Positions 52,879 to 62,841 of a stretch of 64,000 nt of DNA are shown here, piece after piece. The position numbers and the translations under genes were made by a program. Within the stretch, counting starts at the first letter, position 1. Every line of letters begins with the position of its first letter. The DNA comes from an uncultured Chitinophaga sp. GTDB taxonomy: Bacteria > Bacteroidota > Bacteroidia > Cytophagales > Cyclobacteriaceae. The notes below the pieces were generated by a model. It did no database searches. It saw only the letters and a program-made list of their open reading frames with translations, and was not told the origin of the DNA. Where the stretch lies: the NCBI GenBank assembly GCA_902168205.1, contig CABHOK010000003.1, positions 1,984,001-2,048,000 of the forward strand, read 5' to 3'.

Positions 52879-54474
52879 ATGAATAAAAAATATATCATAA
52901 CATTTCTGGTGGTGATACTCGGAGTGTCTGCATGTACAGACCTCGATGTAAAACCCAAGAGCTCTGCTACCGGTGACGTTATCTTTAACAACTCACAGGC
53001 ATATCTTCAGTTTCTCGCCAGACTATATGCGGGACTTGCCATCAGCGGACAGCAAGGTCCTGCCGGTAATCCGGACATCAAAGGTATAGATGAAGGGTTC
53101 TCCAATTACCTGCGTCAGTATTGGAAGGCACAGGAGTTGACAACCGATGAAGCGGTGATCGGCTGGAATGACGGAACACTGCCAACCTACCATTTACATA
53201 CATGGACAGCGCAGAATGAATTCATCAACGCGATGTTCAACCGGATATACTTTCAGGTATCCATGACCAATGAATTCCTTCGCGAAACAACGGATGGTAA
53301 ACTTGACGAGCGTGACGCAACGGATGCCATACGCGCAGATGTAAAAGTATACCGTGCAGAAGCCCGCTTTTTACGCGCACTCAGCTACTGGCATGGATTG
53401 GATATGTTCGGATCCATTCCGCTGGTAACCGAAGAGAGCACGGTAGGTACGGAAGCTTCGGAGCAAGCTACCAAACAGGAAGTATTCGATTTTATTGAAA
53501 GCGAACTGAAAGCGATCGAGACAGAACTTGTAGACGCACGCGCCAATGGCTACGGCCGTGCTGATAAAGCGGCTGCCTGGACATTGCTTGCTAAACTATA
53601 CCTGAATGCAAAAGTATATACCGGGCAGGATAAAAATACAGAGTGTATTGCGTATTGCCAGAAAGTAATTGATGCAGGCTTTGAACTGGATAGTGACTAC
53701 GCCACGCTCTTCACATTGGACAACGTAAATTCTGATGAAATTATATTCACCATAAATTTCGATGGCAATTATACGCAAACCTATGGTGGTATGACGTTCC
53801 TTGTGCATGCTTCAATTGGTGGTGCGATGACCGCTACAGATTATGGTGTTAACACAGGTTGGGCCGGACTTCGTACAACCAAGAACCTGGTAAATCTTTT
53901 CCCGGATGAGACAGGCGCAACGGACAGTCGTGCTATATTCTATCGCAATGATCAGTCGAAAGAAATTCCAAATACGCCCATCACAACCTTCAAGGAAGGA
54001 TATGCCGTTCCGAAATTCAGAAATATAAACTCCGATGGTGAATCCGGATCAAGTCTTGAATTTGTGGATACAGACTTCCCGGTGTTCCGTCTGGCAGATG
54101 TATACCTGATGTATGCGGAAGCGGTTGAACGAGGAGGAACCGGTGGCAGTGAAGCATCTTCTGTAAGCTATATCAATGCCCTGCGCCAGCGTGCGTACGG
54201 CAACGCTACGGGAAATATTGATGCTGACGACATCACACTCAATTTCATTATTGATGAACGTGCCCGTGAATTATACTGGGAAGGACACCGCAGAACAGAC
54301 CTTGTTCGTTTTGGATTGTTCACCGATAGCGAAGACAACAACCTGCGGGCCATATGGCCCTGGAAAGGTGAAGTAGCTGCCGGTAAAGAAACAGAATCTT
54401 TCCGCGATGTTTTTCCTTTACCATCCTCACAGATTATTGCTAATCCGAAGCTGGAACAGAACGATGGTTATTGA
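52879..54474 (+). CDS. susD: SusD-type glucan-binding lipoprotein
   Basis: 531 residues, lipobox GVSAC (C19). SusD/RagB fold with TPR-like helices: AEARFLRALSYWHGLDMFGSIPLV, GRADKAAAWTLLAKLYLNAKVY, VFRLADVYLMYAEAVERG, YINALRQRAYG, ERARELYWEGHRRTDLVRFG and FPLPSSQIIANPKLEQNDGY at the end. It covers the SusC barrel and binds glycan at the surface. 26 bases after susC, one operon. Confidence 0.93.
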   Translation: MNKKYIITFLVVILGVSACTDLDVKPKSSATGDVIFNNSQAYLQFLARLYAGLAISGQQGPAGNPDIKGIDEGFSNYLRQYWKAQELTTDEAVIGWNDGTLPTYHLHTWTAQNEFINAMFNRIYFQVSMTNEFLRETTDGKLDERDATDAIRADVKVYRAEARFLRALSYWHGLDMFGSIPLVTEESTVGTEASEQATKQEVFDFIESELKAIETELVDARANGYGRADKAAAWTLLAKLYLNAKVYTGQDKNTECIAYCQKVIDAGFELDSDYATLFTLDNVNSDEIIFTINFDGNYTQTYGGMTFLVHASIGGAMTATDYGVNTGWAGLRTTKNLVNLFPDETGATDSRAIFYRNDQSKEIPNTPITTFKEGYAVPKFRNINSDGESGSSLEFVDTDFPVFRLADVYLMYAEAVERGGTGGSEASSVSYINALRQRAYGNATGNIDADDITLNFIIDERARELYWEGHRRTDLVRFGLFTDSEDNNLRAIWPWKGEVAAGKETESFRDVFPLPSSQIIANPKLEQNDGY

Positions 54475-54487
54475 TCATGCCTAACGA

Positions 54488-56116
54488 ATGAATACTATGA
54501 AAAAATTATATATATACTTTTTGATCGCCTCGATGCTGGTTCAACTCTCAGCCTGTCGTGACGAAGTAGATGTAGATAACCTGATGAACTTTCCGCCAAC
54601 CATTCTGAGTGTTACTCCGAAGACAGGTGTGAAGACGGGGGATTTTGACATCAAGGTTATACTGGTGGATGGTATATCTTCTCCACTCAACACAGCAACC
54701 GTAACGCTGAAAGATGCTGATGGTAATGAACTGGCATCCGTTACGAAAACACTCAGCGGTGTAAAAGATTCTGTGCTGATTGAAGGATCATCGTTCAATG
54801 CAGAGTCGCTTCCGCTGGGCGATTACTCAATCTCGATTGTCGCAAAAGATAGCAAGAACCAGGAGAGCACACAGGTGTCCAGTTTCAAAATTGTAAACCA
54901 GTTATACCTGGCAAACTTTGAGCGCATGTTTATAGCCGGTGGCTTTAACGGGTGGAGTGCTTCCGAGCTTGAACTTGTTGCCGACAATACCTGGGAGATT
55001 AAGAATATAGATCTGCAGGGTGGTCCGTGGAAGTTGAAAAACACCGAAGACTGGTCTGATCAGGACTGGGGTGATACCAACTGCGATGGTACTATGGAGC
55101 CTAAAGGTTCCAATGGTGATACGAACTGCGATTTCTCCGGAGCGGTAAATGTTCGTTTCAATGATGAGACATTGAAATATACGGTGTTGCCTGCGGTGAA
55201 TTATGCTACGAATCTCGATGGACTATATTTACTAGGAACGTTCAACGACTTTACGGGACCGCAGCCTCAATTTAAACTGGTGGCCGATTATACCTGGGAA
55301 GTAGCTGAAATACGCATGCAGGCAGGTGATGCGTTTCGATTCTCGGAAGGTGCAACGTTCGAAGGAAAGAACTATGGCGATAACAACCTCGATGGAAAGG
55401 CAGAAGAGTATGGCGCTAATATCAAGCTTGATAACAGCTATAAAGATGCATACTATAAGATTACGTTCAACGATGCAACAAGGCTATATACTATAACCGT
55501 AGTGCGTTACCCATTCCCGTCTGAACTATATTTGGTAGGAGGATCGACTTCGATAAGCTGGGAACCTGGCAATTCTATACCATTCCGAAAAACGGCTGAT
55601 GGTAAATTTGAAATATTCGCGTACCTGAAAGTTATAAGCGGTGATGGTAACGGTTTCAAACTTTTACAAACCAAAGACTGGCCGGGTGATTGGGGTAAGG
55701 GAGATGAGGGTAAACTTCTGCAGGAAGGAGAGGCCAACATTACCGTAGCGGAGGATGGCTTCTATCGCATCATGGTTGATTTTACAACAGGCTCCTATAC
55801 GATAACAAAAACAAACTGGGGAGTGGTTGGCTTTGCCCGCACCGGTACGGATGCTGGCTGGAATGCCGACACCAACATGACGTTTGACGGTGATTGGGAC
55901 AGCTATACCTGGCGTGTAACAACGCATCTGTATGCCGGAGAGTATAAATTCCGCGCGAACGGTACATGGGCTATAAATTTCGGTGACAACGGTCGCGATG
56001 GTAAACTGGAACTGGATGCCGGCACGAATATGATCATCGCTTCAGAAGGTGACTATGTTGTCGAGATGATACTCGATCCGGTGAACGGATATACCTATAC
56101 AGTAACACCTCAATAA
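54488..56116 (+). CDS. susE: SusE/SusF-type surface glucan-binding lipoprotein
   Basis: 542 residues, ATG 54488 (a second ATG is at 54497), lipobox QLSAC (C23 from the first). An N-terminal Ig-like domain (residues 30-135, LSVTPKTGVKTGDFDIKV, SLPLGDYSISIVAKD) is followed by four related binding modules. They start at LYLANFERMFIAGGFNGWS, LYLLGTFNDFTG, LYLVGGSTSISWEPG and VGFARTGTDAGWN. Aromatic residues (W, Y) typical of starch-binding platforms occur in each (NGWSASELELVADNTWEI, WPGDWGKGDEGKL). It holds starch at the cell surface for the amylase. Fourth component of the sus-type operon. Confidence 0.85.
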   Translation: MNTMKKLYIYFLIASMLVQLSACRDEVDVDNLMNFPPTILSVTPKTGVKTGDFDIKVILVDGISSPLNTATVTLKDADGNELASVTKTLSGVKDSVLIEGSSFNAESLPLGDYSISIVAKDSKNQESTQVSSFKIVNQLYLANFERMFIAGGFNGWSASELELVADNTWEIKNIDLQGGPWKLKNTEDWSDQDWGDTNCDGTMEPKGSNGDTNCDFSGAVNVRFNDETLKYTVLPAVNYATNLDGLYLLGTFNDFTGPQPQFKLVADYTWEVAEIRMQAGDAFRFSEGATFEGKNYGDNNLDGKAEEYGANIKLDNSYKDAYYKITFNDATRLYTITVVRYPFPSELYLVGGSTSISWEPGNSIPFRKTADGKFEIFAYLKVISGDGNGFKLLQTKDWPGDWGKGDEGKLLQEGEANITVAEDGFYRIMVDFTTGSYTITKTNWGVVGFARTGTDAGWNADTNMTFDGDWDSYTWRVTTHLYAGEYKFRANGTWAINFGDNGRDGKLELDAGTNMIIASEGDYVVEMILDPVNGYTYTVTPQ

Positions 56117-56137
56117 TTCAGTAACCTAAACAGCAAT

Positions 56138-56165
56138 ATAGCGTGGAGTAAATGCTTCACGCTAT
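56138..56165 (+). terminator. hairpin between susE and the amylase gene
   Basis: ATAGCGTGGAG pairs with CTTCACGCTAT (eleven pairs, one G-T) around TAAATG and is followed by TTGCATTTC. It may stop part of the transcripts before the amylase gene or protect the susCDE message. Confidence 0.5.
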
Positions 56166-56179
56166 TTGCATTTCATGAA

Positions 56180-59017
56180 ATGCTTATGAAAAAATTGATT
56201 TTTTTTGTGGGGTGGATGACTGCAGCAACGTGGGCTATGGCGCAGGTTACAACAAGTCCTGTGTTCCCGGTAGCAGATCAGCCCGTTACCATCACGGTAG
56301 ATGTAACCGGTACGGGACTTGAGAATTTCAATTGGAACAACACAACCAACCCGGTATATATATGGGCATGGCTTCCGGATTGTTCAGCATCGTGTGATGC
56401 TCCTACAAATGTGAATCCGGCAACCACAGCGCAGGAGGCAGCGAAAGCATTCCGGATCACGACAAATAAATTTCAGATCACATTAACGCCCACCGCATTC
56501 TTTAACAAGCCTGCTGCTGAGATAACACGCATGGGTTTCTTGTTGAAAGCAACAGACTGGGCAGGCGGTAAAACACCCGACTATATTTTGCAGATGACTA
56601 CCTCTGATGATTTCATCGTATCATTTGCAACGCCGACATCGTCCCCATTGTTCAAGAGCCAGGGAGAACAACTTCCGATTACAGCCAATGTTTCTGAAGC
56701 GGCTGACCTGGTGTTAAAGATTAACAATAATACTGTAGCCTCTGTTGCAGATGCGACCACGCTGAGCTATACACACACCATCGCAGAAGCACCTGGTACG
56801 TATGATGTAACCATCTCTGCTGACAATGGTGAAGCTGTAAAGACGAAATCATTTCAATACATAGTTCGGAAAGCAACGGTAACAGTTGCACGTCCTGCCG
56901 GTATTGTAGATGGTATAAATTATGGCAGTGATCCTACGAAAGTGGTGTTGAGCTTGTGGGCTCCGGGTAAATCATCGGTATATATCCGTGGTGACTTCAA
57001 CGATTGGAAACTGGACCCGGCATACCTGATGAATAAAGATGGTGAACATTTCTGGATCGAGCTTACCGGACTTACAGCAGGGCAGGAGTATGCCTATCAA
57101 TACCTCGTGGAAGAAAGCGTGTGGATTGCCGATCCGTATGCCGATAAGATACTTGATCCGGATGATCAATATATACCAGCATCCATTTACCCGAACCTGA
57201 AGATGTTTCCTTCTGCTGCGCTTCATTCGCAATGGTACTTCAATCGCCTGGCAGTTTTTCAAACCGGGCAGGTAGCCTATACGTGGCAAACCACGAATTA
57301 CGAACGCCCGGCAAAAGAAAAACTGATTGTTTATGAATTACTCATTCGCGATTTTTTCAGCAGTGATGAACGCAGCTATCAAAATCTGATCGACACCATT
57401 GGTTATTTCAAACGCCTTGGCGCCAACGCCATTGAGCTGATGCCCATTATGGAATTTAATGGCAATGATAGCTGGGGATATAACCCGGTATTTATGTTTG
57501 CACCCGATAAATATTACGGCCCCAAAAACAAGTTGAAAGAGTTTATCGATCGTTGCCATGCACAGGGTATAGCGGTGATATTTGATATAGCGATGAACCA
57601 CCAGGACATGCCGAATGCATACGTGATGATGGATTTTGATTTTACAGCCAGCAAGCCCACCGCGAATAACAAATGGTTTAATACAGACGCAAAGCATCCG
57701 TTCAATGTGTTCTACGATATGAACCACGAGAGTAGTTATACCAAGAAGTATCTGGACACTGTAAATTATTACTGGCTGAACGAATATAAGATTGATGGTT
57801 TTCGTTTCGATCTGTCAAAAGGATTTACGCAAACGAATAACCCCAACGATGTGAACGCGTGGTCGGCATACGATGCATCGCGTATAGCCTTGCTCAAGCG
57901 CATGGCGGATAAGATCTGGTCGCACAGTCCGGAGACCTATATTATCCTGGAGCATCTGGCGGTGAATGACGAAGAAAAGGAATTGGCTGAATATCGCGCA
58001 GCCGAAGGAAAAGGCATGATGCTCTGGGGAAACCTGAATTATGCCTATGGTCAGAATACAATGGGCTATGCATCCGGCTCGGATATCAATACTATATACT
58101 ACGCTAATCGCAATTGGACAGTGCCGCACCTGGTAGGCTATATGGAAAGTCACGATGAAGAGCGCCTCATGTTTAAGAACCTTCAATACGGAAATTCTTC
58201 CGGGGCCTACAGTATAAAAACAGAAGTTACAGCACTCGACCGTGTTAAAGCTGCTTCGCTGTTGTTCTATACTATACCTGGACCCAAAATGTTGTGGCAG
58301 TTTGGAGAGATGGGCTATGATGAAAGTATAAATCGTTGTCCTGATGGGACAATAAGTGATGATTGTCGCGTGTCGGCCAAACCGGTTAAGTGGGAGTACC
58401 TGGAGGAGCCGTTACACGCAGCACTGTTTGATCACACCGCTGAATTGATCAGTCTCCGAAAAACATACGATGTATTTACGGAAGGTGCCGTTACGATCAC
58501 GGGAGGTGCATCGCTGGTAAAGCAGGTAACGTTGAAGAATAATCCCTATACAGAAACACCGGCAAGTACTTCAGAAATGAATGCACAGCTCACGGTAAAT
58601 TTTGAGCTTACTTCTAAAACGGTAAATATAGCATTTCCGCATACCGGCACCTGGTACGATTATTACGATGAAGGTAAACCGGTGCAGGTAACAAATGCTA
58701 CATTGCCAATGTTGTTACCAGCAGGGAGTTATAAACTGTTTACAGATGTACCATTGAAGGAAATACCGGTTACCGGCATAGAGGATTTAATCCCGGGGGC
58801 TGGTATCCATCCAAATCCAGCGGCTAATACATTTCGCATTGAGTTAGCCTCGGGTATGTTCCGTGAAGTAAAGTTGTTTGATACGAAAGGAGCCGAGCAA
58901 CCGATACGCGTTTCTGGTGATGAAATAGATATAGCACACCTCAACGCGGGCTTATACCTGCTGCGCGTTACCATCGGCACAGGAAAGCAACTCTCTGGCA
59001 AGGTGATTAAGAAGTAA
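56180..59017 (+). CDS. T9SS-exported GH13 alpha-amylase family enzyme
   Basis: 945 residues (ATG 56180; ATG 56186 also possible). Signal peptide ends near AMAQ. Residues 25-230 hold two N-terminal beta modules. Residues 250-340 are an E-set/CBM48-like module (VVLSLWAPGKSSVYIRGDFNDW). The GH13 barrel has D544 in GFRFDLSKG (nucleophile), E591 in ILEHLA (acid/base) and D659 in MESHDEER. The C-terminal 75 residues are a T9SS sorting domain (IHPNPAANTFRIEL, LNAGLYLLRVTI). It cuts starch or pullulan-type glucans outside the cell; the sorting tail sends it through T9SS to the surface. SusG of Bacteroides does this job as a lipoprotein instead. Confidence 0.88.
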   Translation: MLMKKLIFFVGWMTAATWAMAQVTTSPVFPVADQPVTITVDVTGTGLENFNWNNTTNPVYIWAWLPDCSASCDAPTNVNPATTAQEAAKAFRITTNKFQITLTPTAFFNKPAAEITRMGFLLKATDWAGGKTPDYILQMTTSDDFIVSFATPTSSPLFKSQGEQLPITANVSEAADLVLKINNNTVASVADATTLSYTHTIAEAPGTYDVTISADNGEAVKTKSFQYIVRKATVTVARPAGIVDGINYGSDPTKVVLSLWAPGKSSVYIRGDFNDWKLDPAYLMNKDGEHFWIELTGLTAGQEYAYQYLVEESVWIADPYADKILDPDDQYIPASIYPNLKMFPSAALHSQWYFNRLAVFQTGQVAYTWQTTNYERPAKEKLIVYELLIRDFFSSDERSYQNLIDTIGYFKRLGANAIELMPIMEFNGNDSWGYNPVFMFAPDKYYGPKNKLKEFIDRCHAQGIAVIFDIAMNHQDMPNAYVMMDFDFTASKPTANNKWFNTDAKHPFNVFYDMNHESSYTKKYLDTVNYYWLNEYKIDGFRFDLSKGFTQTNNPNDVNAWSAYDASRIALLKRMADKIWSHSPETYIILEHLAVNDEEKELAEYRAAEGKGMMLWGNLNYAYGQNTMGYASGSDINTIYYANRNWTVPHLVGYMESHDEERLMFKNLQYGNSSGAYSIKTEVTALDRVKAASLLFYTIPGPKMLWQFGEMGYDESINRCPDGTISDDCRVSAKPVKWEYLEEPLHAALFDHTAELISLRKTYDVFTEGAVTITGGASLVKQVTLKNNPYTETPASTSEMNAQLTVNFELTSKTVNIAFPHTGTWYDYYDEGKPVQVTNATLPMLLPAGSYKLFTDVPLKEIPVTGIEDLIPGAGIHPNPAANTFRIELASGMFREVKLFDTKGAEQPIRVSGDEIDIAHLNAGLYLLRVTIGTGKQLSGKVIKK

Positions 59018-59030
59018 TGGTAAATTATAA

Positions 59031-59063
59031 TCTTCCGTAGGCAGTGTTTTCGCCTGCGGAAGA
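59031..59063. terminator. hairpin between convergent amylase and channel genes
   Basis: TCTTCCGTAGGC pairs with GCCTGCGGAAGA (twelve pairs, one G-T) around a 9-base loop. It lies between two convergent genes and can serve both strands; no long T run is present. Confidence 0.55.
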
Positions 59064-59071
59064 AATATATT

Positions 59072-61441
59072 CTACTTTGAATTTATACCGGCATCTTTCA
59101 GCGAGCGGTATATCTGGTAGCGAACTTCACTCTTCGTCTGTTCTTCTTTGTAAACATCTTCACACCAGAAGAATATCTTGAGCTGAATGTCGTTGTCTTT
59201 AACACTTTCTATCAATACAGCTGGTTCTCGTTTTTTAAGAACACAGTCTTCACCTTTAATAACTTCTTTGATCTGATTGATCACTGCGTCCTTATCGTGG
59301 TCACCAAGCGTCAGGGTAATATTAAAGTCGATACGTTTGTATGTGTTACCCAGCGTCCAGTTCACAATGTGTTGCGAGAGTACATCTCCGTTGGGTATAA
59401 TTACATCTGCACCATCAGTTGTTACCAGTGTACTGGAGCGAAGTCCGATCTCCTTCACACGACCGGCATGACTGCCCACTTCAACGGAATCACCAACCTT
59501 CAGCGGGCGATCGAAAATGAGAATGATACCCGATACAAAGTTGTTGACTATATTTTGCAATCCCAATCCGATACCGACACCCAACGCACCCAGTACAATC
59601 GTAATTTTATCAACCGGAAGTCCCGATGCAGATACGGCCAGTAAATATCCTGCGCCCAGCAACACGAGTTTGGTCATCAGCAACCGTGAGCGATGCGCGA
59701 GACTTTCTCCTTCATCGTCTCCTATATCTCCCAGGAAATAACCGATGTAGCGTTGCAGAAAATGCGCCAGCCAGATAATGAGGAAAAACAGCAATATACT
59801 GCCGGCCGTGAATGACGTGTTGCCTATATTTTGTTGAGCATTGAGTATATTACTGATGCCGCTAAATAGTGCATCGTATATATTCAGGTTGGCAGTGAAT
59901 ACAACCAGCCATATTAACAACACTACGCCGAGCAAGGGCTTACGAAAATCGCTCACGATAGGAGTAGGATCGAACGTATTCACCAGCGATTGCTGTATGC
60001 GACTCGTGTGGATCTGAAGCAGTACAGCCTCTACCAGTATCTTTACCAGAGCAGACAGGCCAATCACTTGCGTCACCCCGATCACAGACGACATGCTGAG
60101 CATGTTTGCTAGGGTCAATCGTCCGCTGATGTTCGCGAGAATTGCGAGCGCATTCATCACCACGAGGAGTATAAATACAATGCGAATAAAACGTCCCAAT
60201 TGATGATCGCGTGGTAATGCCTTCCGGAATAATAATCCAAGTACGATAGCACCCACATTCAGTCCAATGATAATGCAACGCTGCCAGAAAGAAGGAACGA
60301 GTATATGGTTGGTAAGACTGAAAGCTATAAATAGCGCAACGATAGCAATCCAGTATTGGAACAGGTTTCTCGGCCATTGCTTTCTGTATAACAGCGTAAG
60401 CGTTATTACCAGCAAGAACTGCACGAACTGCATATATACTGCAGGAGCCTGTAAATCGAACAACGGCGCAAGACTAAAAATAACCGCGAATGCCGAAAGC
60501 ACTGGGTGTAATGATAAATGCGAAATGTTATAGGTTTGAAGCGAGTCTGTCCTACCGGTGCGCTTCAATATGCGAAGGTTACGCATCACCCACCACAAGA
60601 ATGCTATACCGAGCAGCCAGCGTATGAATCGCGTACCCGATGAATTGCTATAGTAGAAATTGAAAGCTTTCTGTTCTTCATCAAACGCATGCTTAAAATC
60701 ATCACCACCTGCAACCATTCGTTTTTCCCAGATATAGTTGAGTTCTTTTTGAAACACTTTTCGTCCGGCCATGTTTAGTCTGTAATTCAACTGACTCATC
60801 AGTTGGGCTGCCTGTATCGATCCGGCAGAAGCCTGCGTTTTGTATTTGTTTACAGTAGAAAGACTGTTTGTTAAAACGCTGTCGGTATATCTTCGTTTCT
60901 GACGCAATGCTTTTAGCTGTGGTATAAATTTCTTGCGTGCTATACTGTCGCGGTATAGTTGTCTCAGGATAGAATCTTTGCGAAGCGAACGTATCTCTGC
61001 TCGAAGCTTGGTCAGCTTCTCATTGGAAGTCTTGAAGCTTTCGTTGTAGCGTTTCAGATCGTGTTGTGTACTTTCCAAAAGTGTTTTTAAAATCTCCAGA
61101 TTGCGCAGGTTCAAAGTCTGGTCATACTTCACCAGACTTTGGTCAACAAAGCGTACAATGGAATCGCTTTCACTCAGACGTTGTCCAATCAGTAATATTT
61201 CAGGACTCAGTTTACACTCTGTCTGAACGGAGTCAATCTTCTGGTATGCCATCTCCAGGTGAAGCATAAACTCGGCAGCTGTTGCAGTAGCCGAATCGGT
61301 AAACAACATCAGTTGCTGACTTTTGTCGCGCCTGGGTCTCCAGTTTTGTGCCCATGTTAACGAAGTAGCAAGTAGTGTAAAGAGAATCAACGCGACTGTA
61401 TACCGCGTGTAATGTTTTAAGGTGTTCATGTAGAATTTCAT
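59072..61441 (-). CDS. mechanosensitive ion channel, MscS family, large exported-loop form
   Basis: The longest frame begins at 61486, but ATG 61441 (MKFYMNTLKHYT...) or ATG 61429 gives a signal peptide ending TWAQ. About 280 periplasmic residues rich in coiled coil follow (LRAEIRSLRKDSILRQLY, KQTYRDSIARKK-like). About ten membrane spans come next, then the MscS core: VLGALGVGIGLGLQNIVNNFVSGIILIFDRPLKVGDSVEVG, GRVKEIGLRSSTLVTTDGADVIIPNG and a beta domain ending IYRSLKDAGINSK. It opens under membrane tension to save the cell from osmotic shock. Length and periplasmic region place it with the MscK/YbiO-like large members. Confidence 0.9.
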   Translation of the reverse strand: MKFYMNTLKHYTRYTVALILFTLLATSLTWAQNWRPRRDKSQQLMLFTDSATATAAEFMLHLEMAYQKIDSVQTECKLSPEILLIGQRLSESDSIVRFVDQSLVKYDQTLNLRNLEILKTLLESTQHDLKRYNESFKTSNEKLTKLRAEIRSLRKDSILRQLYRDSIARKKFIPQLKALRQKRRYTDSVLTNSLSTVNKYKTQASAGSIQAAQLMSQLNYRLNMAGRKVFQKELNYIWEKRMVAGGDDFKHAFDEEQKAFNFYYSNSSGTRFIRWLLGIAFLWWVMRNLRILKRTGRTDSLQTYNISHLSLHPVLSAFAVIFSLAPLFDLQAPAVYMQFVQFLLVITLTLLYRKQWPRNLFQYWIAIVALFIAFSLTNHILVPSFWQRCIIIGLNVGAIVLGLLFRKALPRDHQLGRFIRIVFILLVVMNALAILANISGRLTLANMLSMSSVIGVTQVIGLSALVKILVEAVLLQIHTSRIQQSLVNTFDPTPIVSDFRKPLLGVVLLIWLVVFTANLNIYDALFSGISNILNAQQNIGNTSFTAGSILLFFLIIWLAHFLQRYIGYFLGDIGDDEGESLAHRSRLLMTKLVLLGAGYLLAVSASGLPVDKITIVLGALGVGIGLGLQNIVNNFVSGIILIFDRPLKVGDSVEVGSHAGRVKEIGLRSSTLVTTDGADVIIPNGDVLSQHIVNWTLGNTYKRIDFNITLTLGDHDKDAVINQIKEVIKGEDCVLKKREPAVLIESVKDNDIQLKIFFWCEDVYKEEQTKSEVRYQIYRSLKDAGINSK

Positions 61442-62001
61442 AGCAACCCCGAAGTCGCTCCCGGTTAAATACAATACAAAATACAAAAGAGTAGTTAGTG
61501 CAAAATGGAAATTGAAAAAGGCTCGCTATCTCTTCGTTGTGGTGTCGTCAATCTTAAAAAATGATCTCGATGGTCATCGACTAAACACCAGTGTATATAA
61601 ATGAAAAACAGCCTCTTGGCTGCAAATCTCAAAATGATTTTCGCTGCCGACAAGCCGGCCCGGGGTTTTAGTTTTTTTGGTTGAATCGCCTGATGAGGTC
61701 GCTATTTTCTGCCATGGTTTTGATCGAAATGTATAAACGATTTTTACGGGAAGGATAAGATTTTACAGTGGTTATATGTAAGATATATTCGGGAAATGCC
61801 GAGGCAACAACGTCACTTCGAGCGTGCCAATTTTAGTTCATGTCTCTGCACTCCGGCGAGGCCCCGTGGTCAGAGCAACGTTACGTCATACAGGATTTCG
61901 TTTTGCCAGTGCAATGCATCTCCATTATGAAAAGTGTTGGCGATGGGGTTCTCGCGGCACTCGTGCATTTTACAGGAAGAATAGCCCGCTCGAAATGACG
62001 A
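61442..62001. other. intergenic region holding an inverted-repeat element
   Basis: No gene is supported. The frame at 61824-62054 lies inside the element at 61811-62000 and has no family pattern. The first half (61442-61800) shows nothing beyond scattered TATATA words and a GC-rich GCCGGCCCGGGG patch followed by T-rich sequence near 61650-61680. Confidence 0.5.
61811..62000. repeat. 190-bp element with 14-bp inverted ends
   Basis: CGTCACTTCGAGCG at 61811-61824 and CGCTCGAAATGACG at 61987-62000 are inverted copies with one mismatch. GTCATTTCGAGCG-type ends are, from memory, common in short dispersed repeats of Bacteroidota. The inside has no gene. The right end touches the WalJ-like gene's stop codon (62002-62004). 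It could be a MITE-like or REP-like element, or a large hairpin at the 3' end of the hydrolase gene. Confidence 0.5.
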
Positions 62002-62841
62002 CTAAAACAAAGACAACTGAAACTCTGAGCTCGCTCGTGTTCTTGCAGGTTTAACTGCATACCCGAGCCTGCTTAAATTACGAATGTGATATACTCTTGT
62101 CTCTTCGTAGCGGGAGGCGATGATGATTTCGGTTTTGCCGGCTTTTTTTGTGAAGAGATCTTTCACCAGTTCAGGCCGATTGTTGTCGTGGGAGAGATGC
62201 GATAAGAACAGGTGACTCATAAACGCAGGCTTGTGTCGCAGAAAAATTTGAAGCGCCTGATTGTTGGAGAGATGTCCTTTGCCACCGCGGATTCTATCCT
62301 TTAAAAAAAACGGATATCTTCCCGTATTCAACATCTCTTCGTCATAGTTTGCTTCCAGGAAGGCAGCATTGCATTGCTTGAAGTGATTCGTTACGTGTTC
62401 ACAAGCTAAACCGATATCGGTAAACACTCCGATCTTTACTGAATTACCAGCAACAATAAAGCTATGCGGATCACACGCATCATGAAATTTAGGGAAGCCT
62501 GTTATCGTAAGATTGCCAATCGTTACAGGCTCGTACGCCTTAAACGAACGCACCAGATGCTCCTGAATTCTTAACGCTCCGTTTTCTAGAGTAGGCTGAG
62601 TAATATATACCGGTAGCTGATGTCGCTTCGAGAGTTTTGTTACGCCTGAAATGTGGTCGCTGTGTTCGTGGGTTATGAAGATCGCTTTTACTTTTCGCAT
62701 AGAGAGGCCCAGTCGGTCCATGCGTTTCTCGGTTTCGCGACAGGAGATACCTGCGTCCACGAGTATAGCCTCATCGTTGTTGCCGATGTAGTAGCAATTG
62801 CCGTTGCTGCCCGAGTTTAATGAGGAGATATAGAGCGACAT
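62002..62841 (-). CDS. WalJ/YycJ-like metallo-beta-lactamase-fold hydrolase
   Basis: 279 residues, no signal peptide. The fold's metal motif HEHSDH (H58, H60, D62, H63) follows LGLSMRKVKAIFIT. SLNSGSNGNCYYIGNNDEAILVDAGISCR at the start and VKIGVFTDIGLACEHV, CNAAFLEANYDEEML, LSHLSHDNNRPELV farther on match the WalJ (YycJ) group. These are probable nucleases or phosphodiesterases linked in Firmicutes to cell-wall and DNA-repair coordination; the exact substrate is not known. In Bacteroidota it is a common single gene. Confidence 0.85.
   Translation of the reverse strand: MSLYISSLNSGSNGNCYYIGNNDEAILVDAGISCRETEKRMDRLGLSMRKVKAIFITHEHSDHISGVTKLSKRHQLPVYITQPTLENGALRIQEHLVRSFKAYEPVTIGNLTITGFPKFHDACDPHSFIVAGNSVKIGVFTDIGLACEHVTNHFKQCNAAFLEANYDEEMLNTGRYPFFLKDRIRGGKGHLSNNQALQIFLRHKPAFMSHLFLSHLSHDNNRPELVKDLFTKKAGKTEIIIASRYEETRVYHIRNLSRLGYAVKPARTRASSEFQLSLF

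Noticed and set aside
61824-62054. 76-codon frame in the inverted-repeat element
   Set aside because: Sits inside the repeat and overlaps the WalJ-like gene end; no family resemblance.
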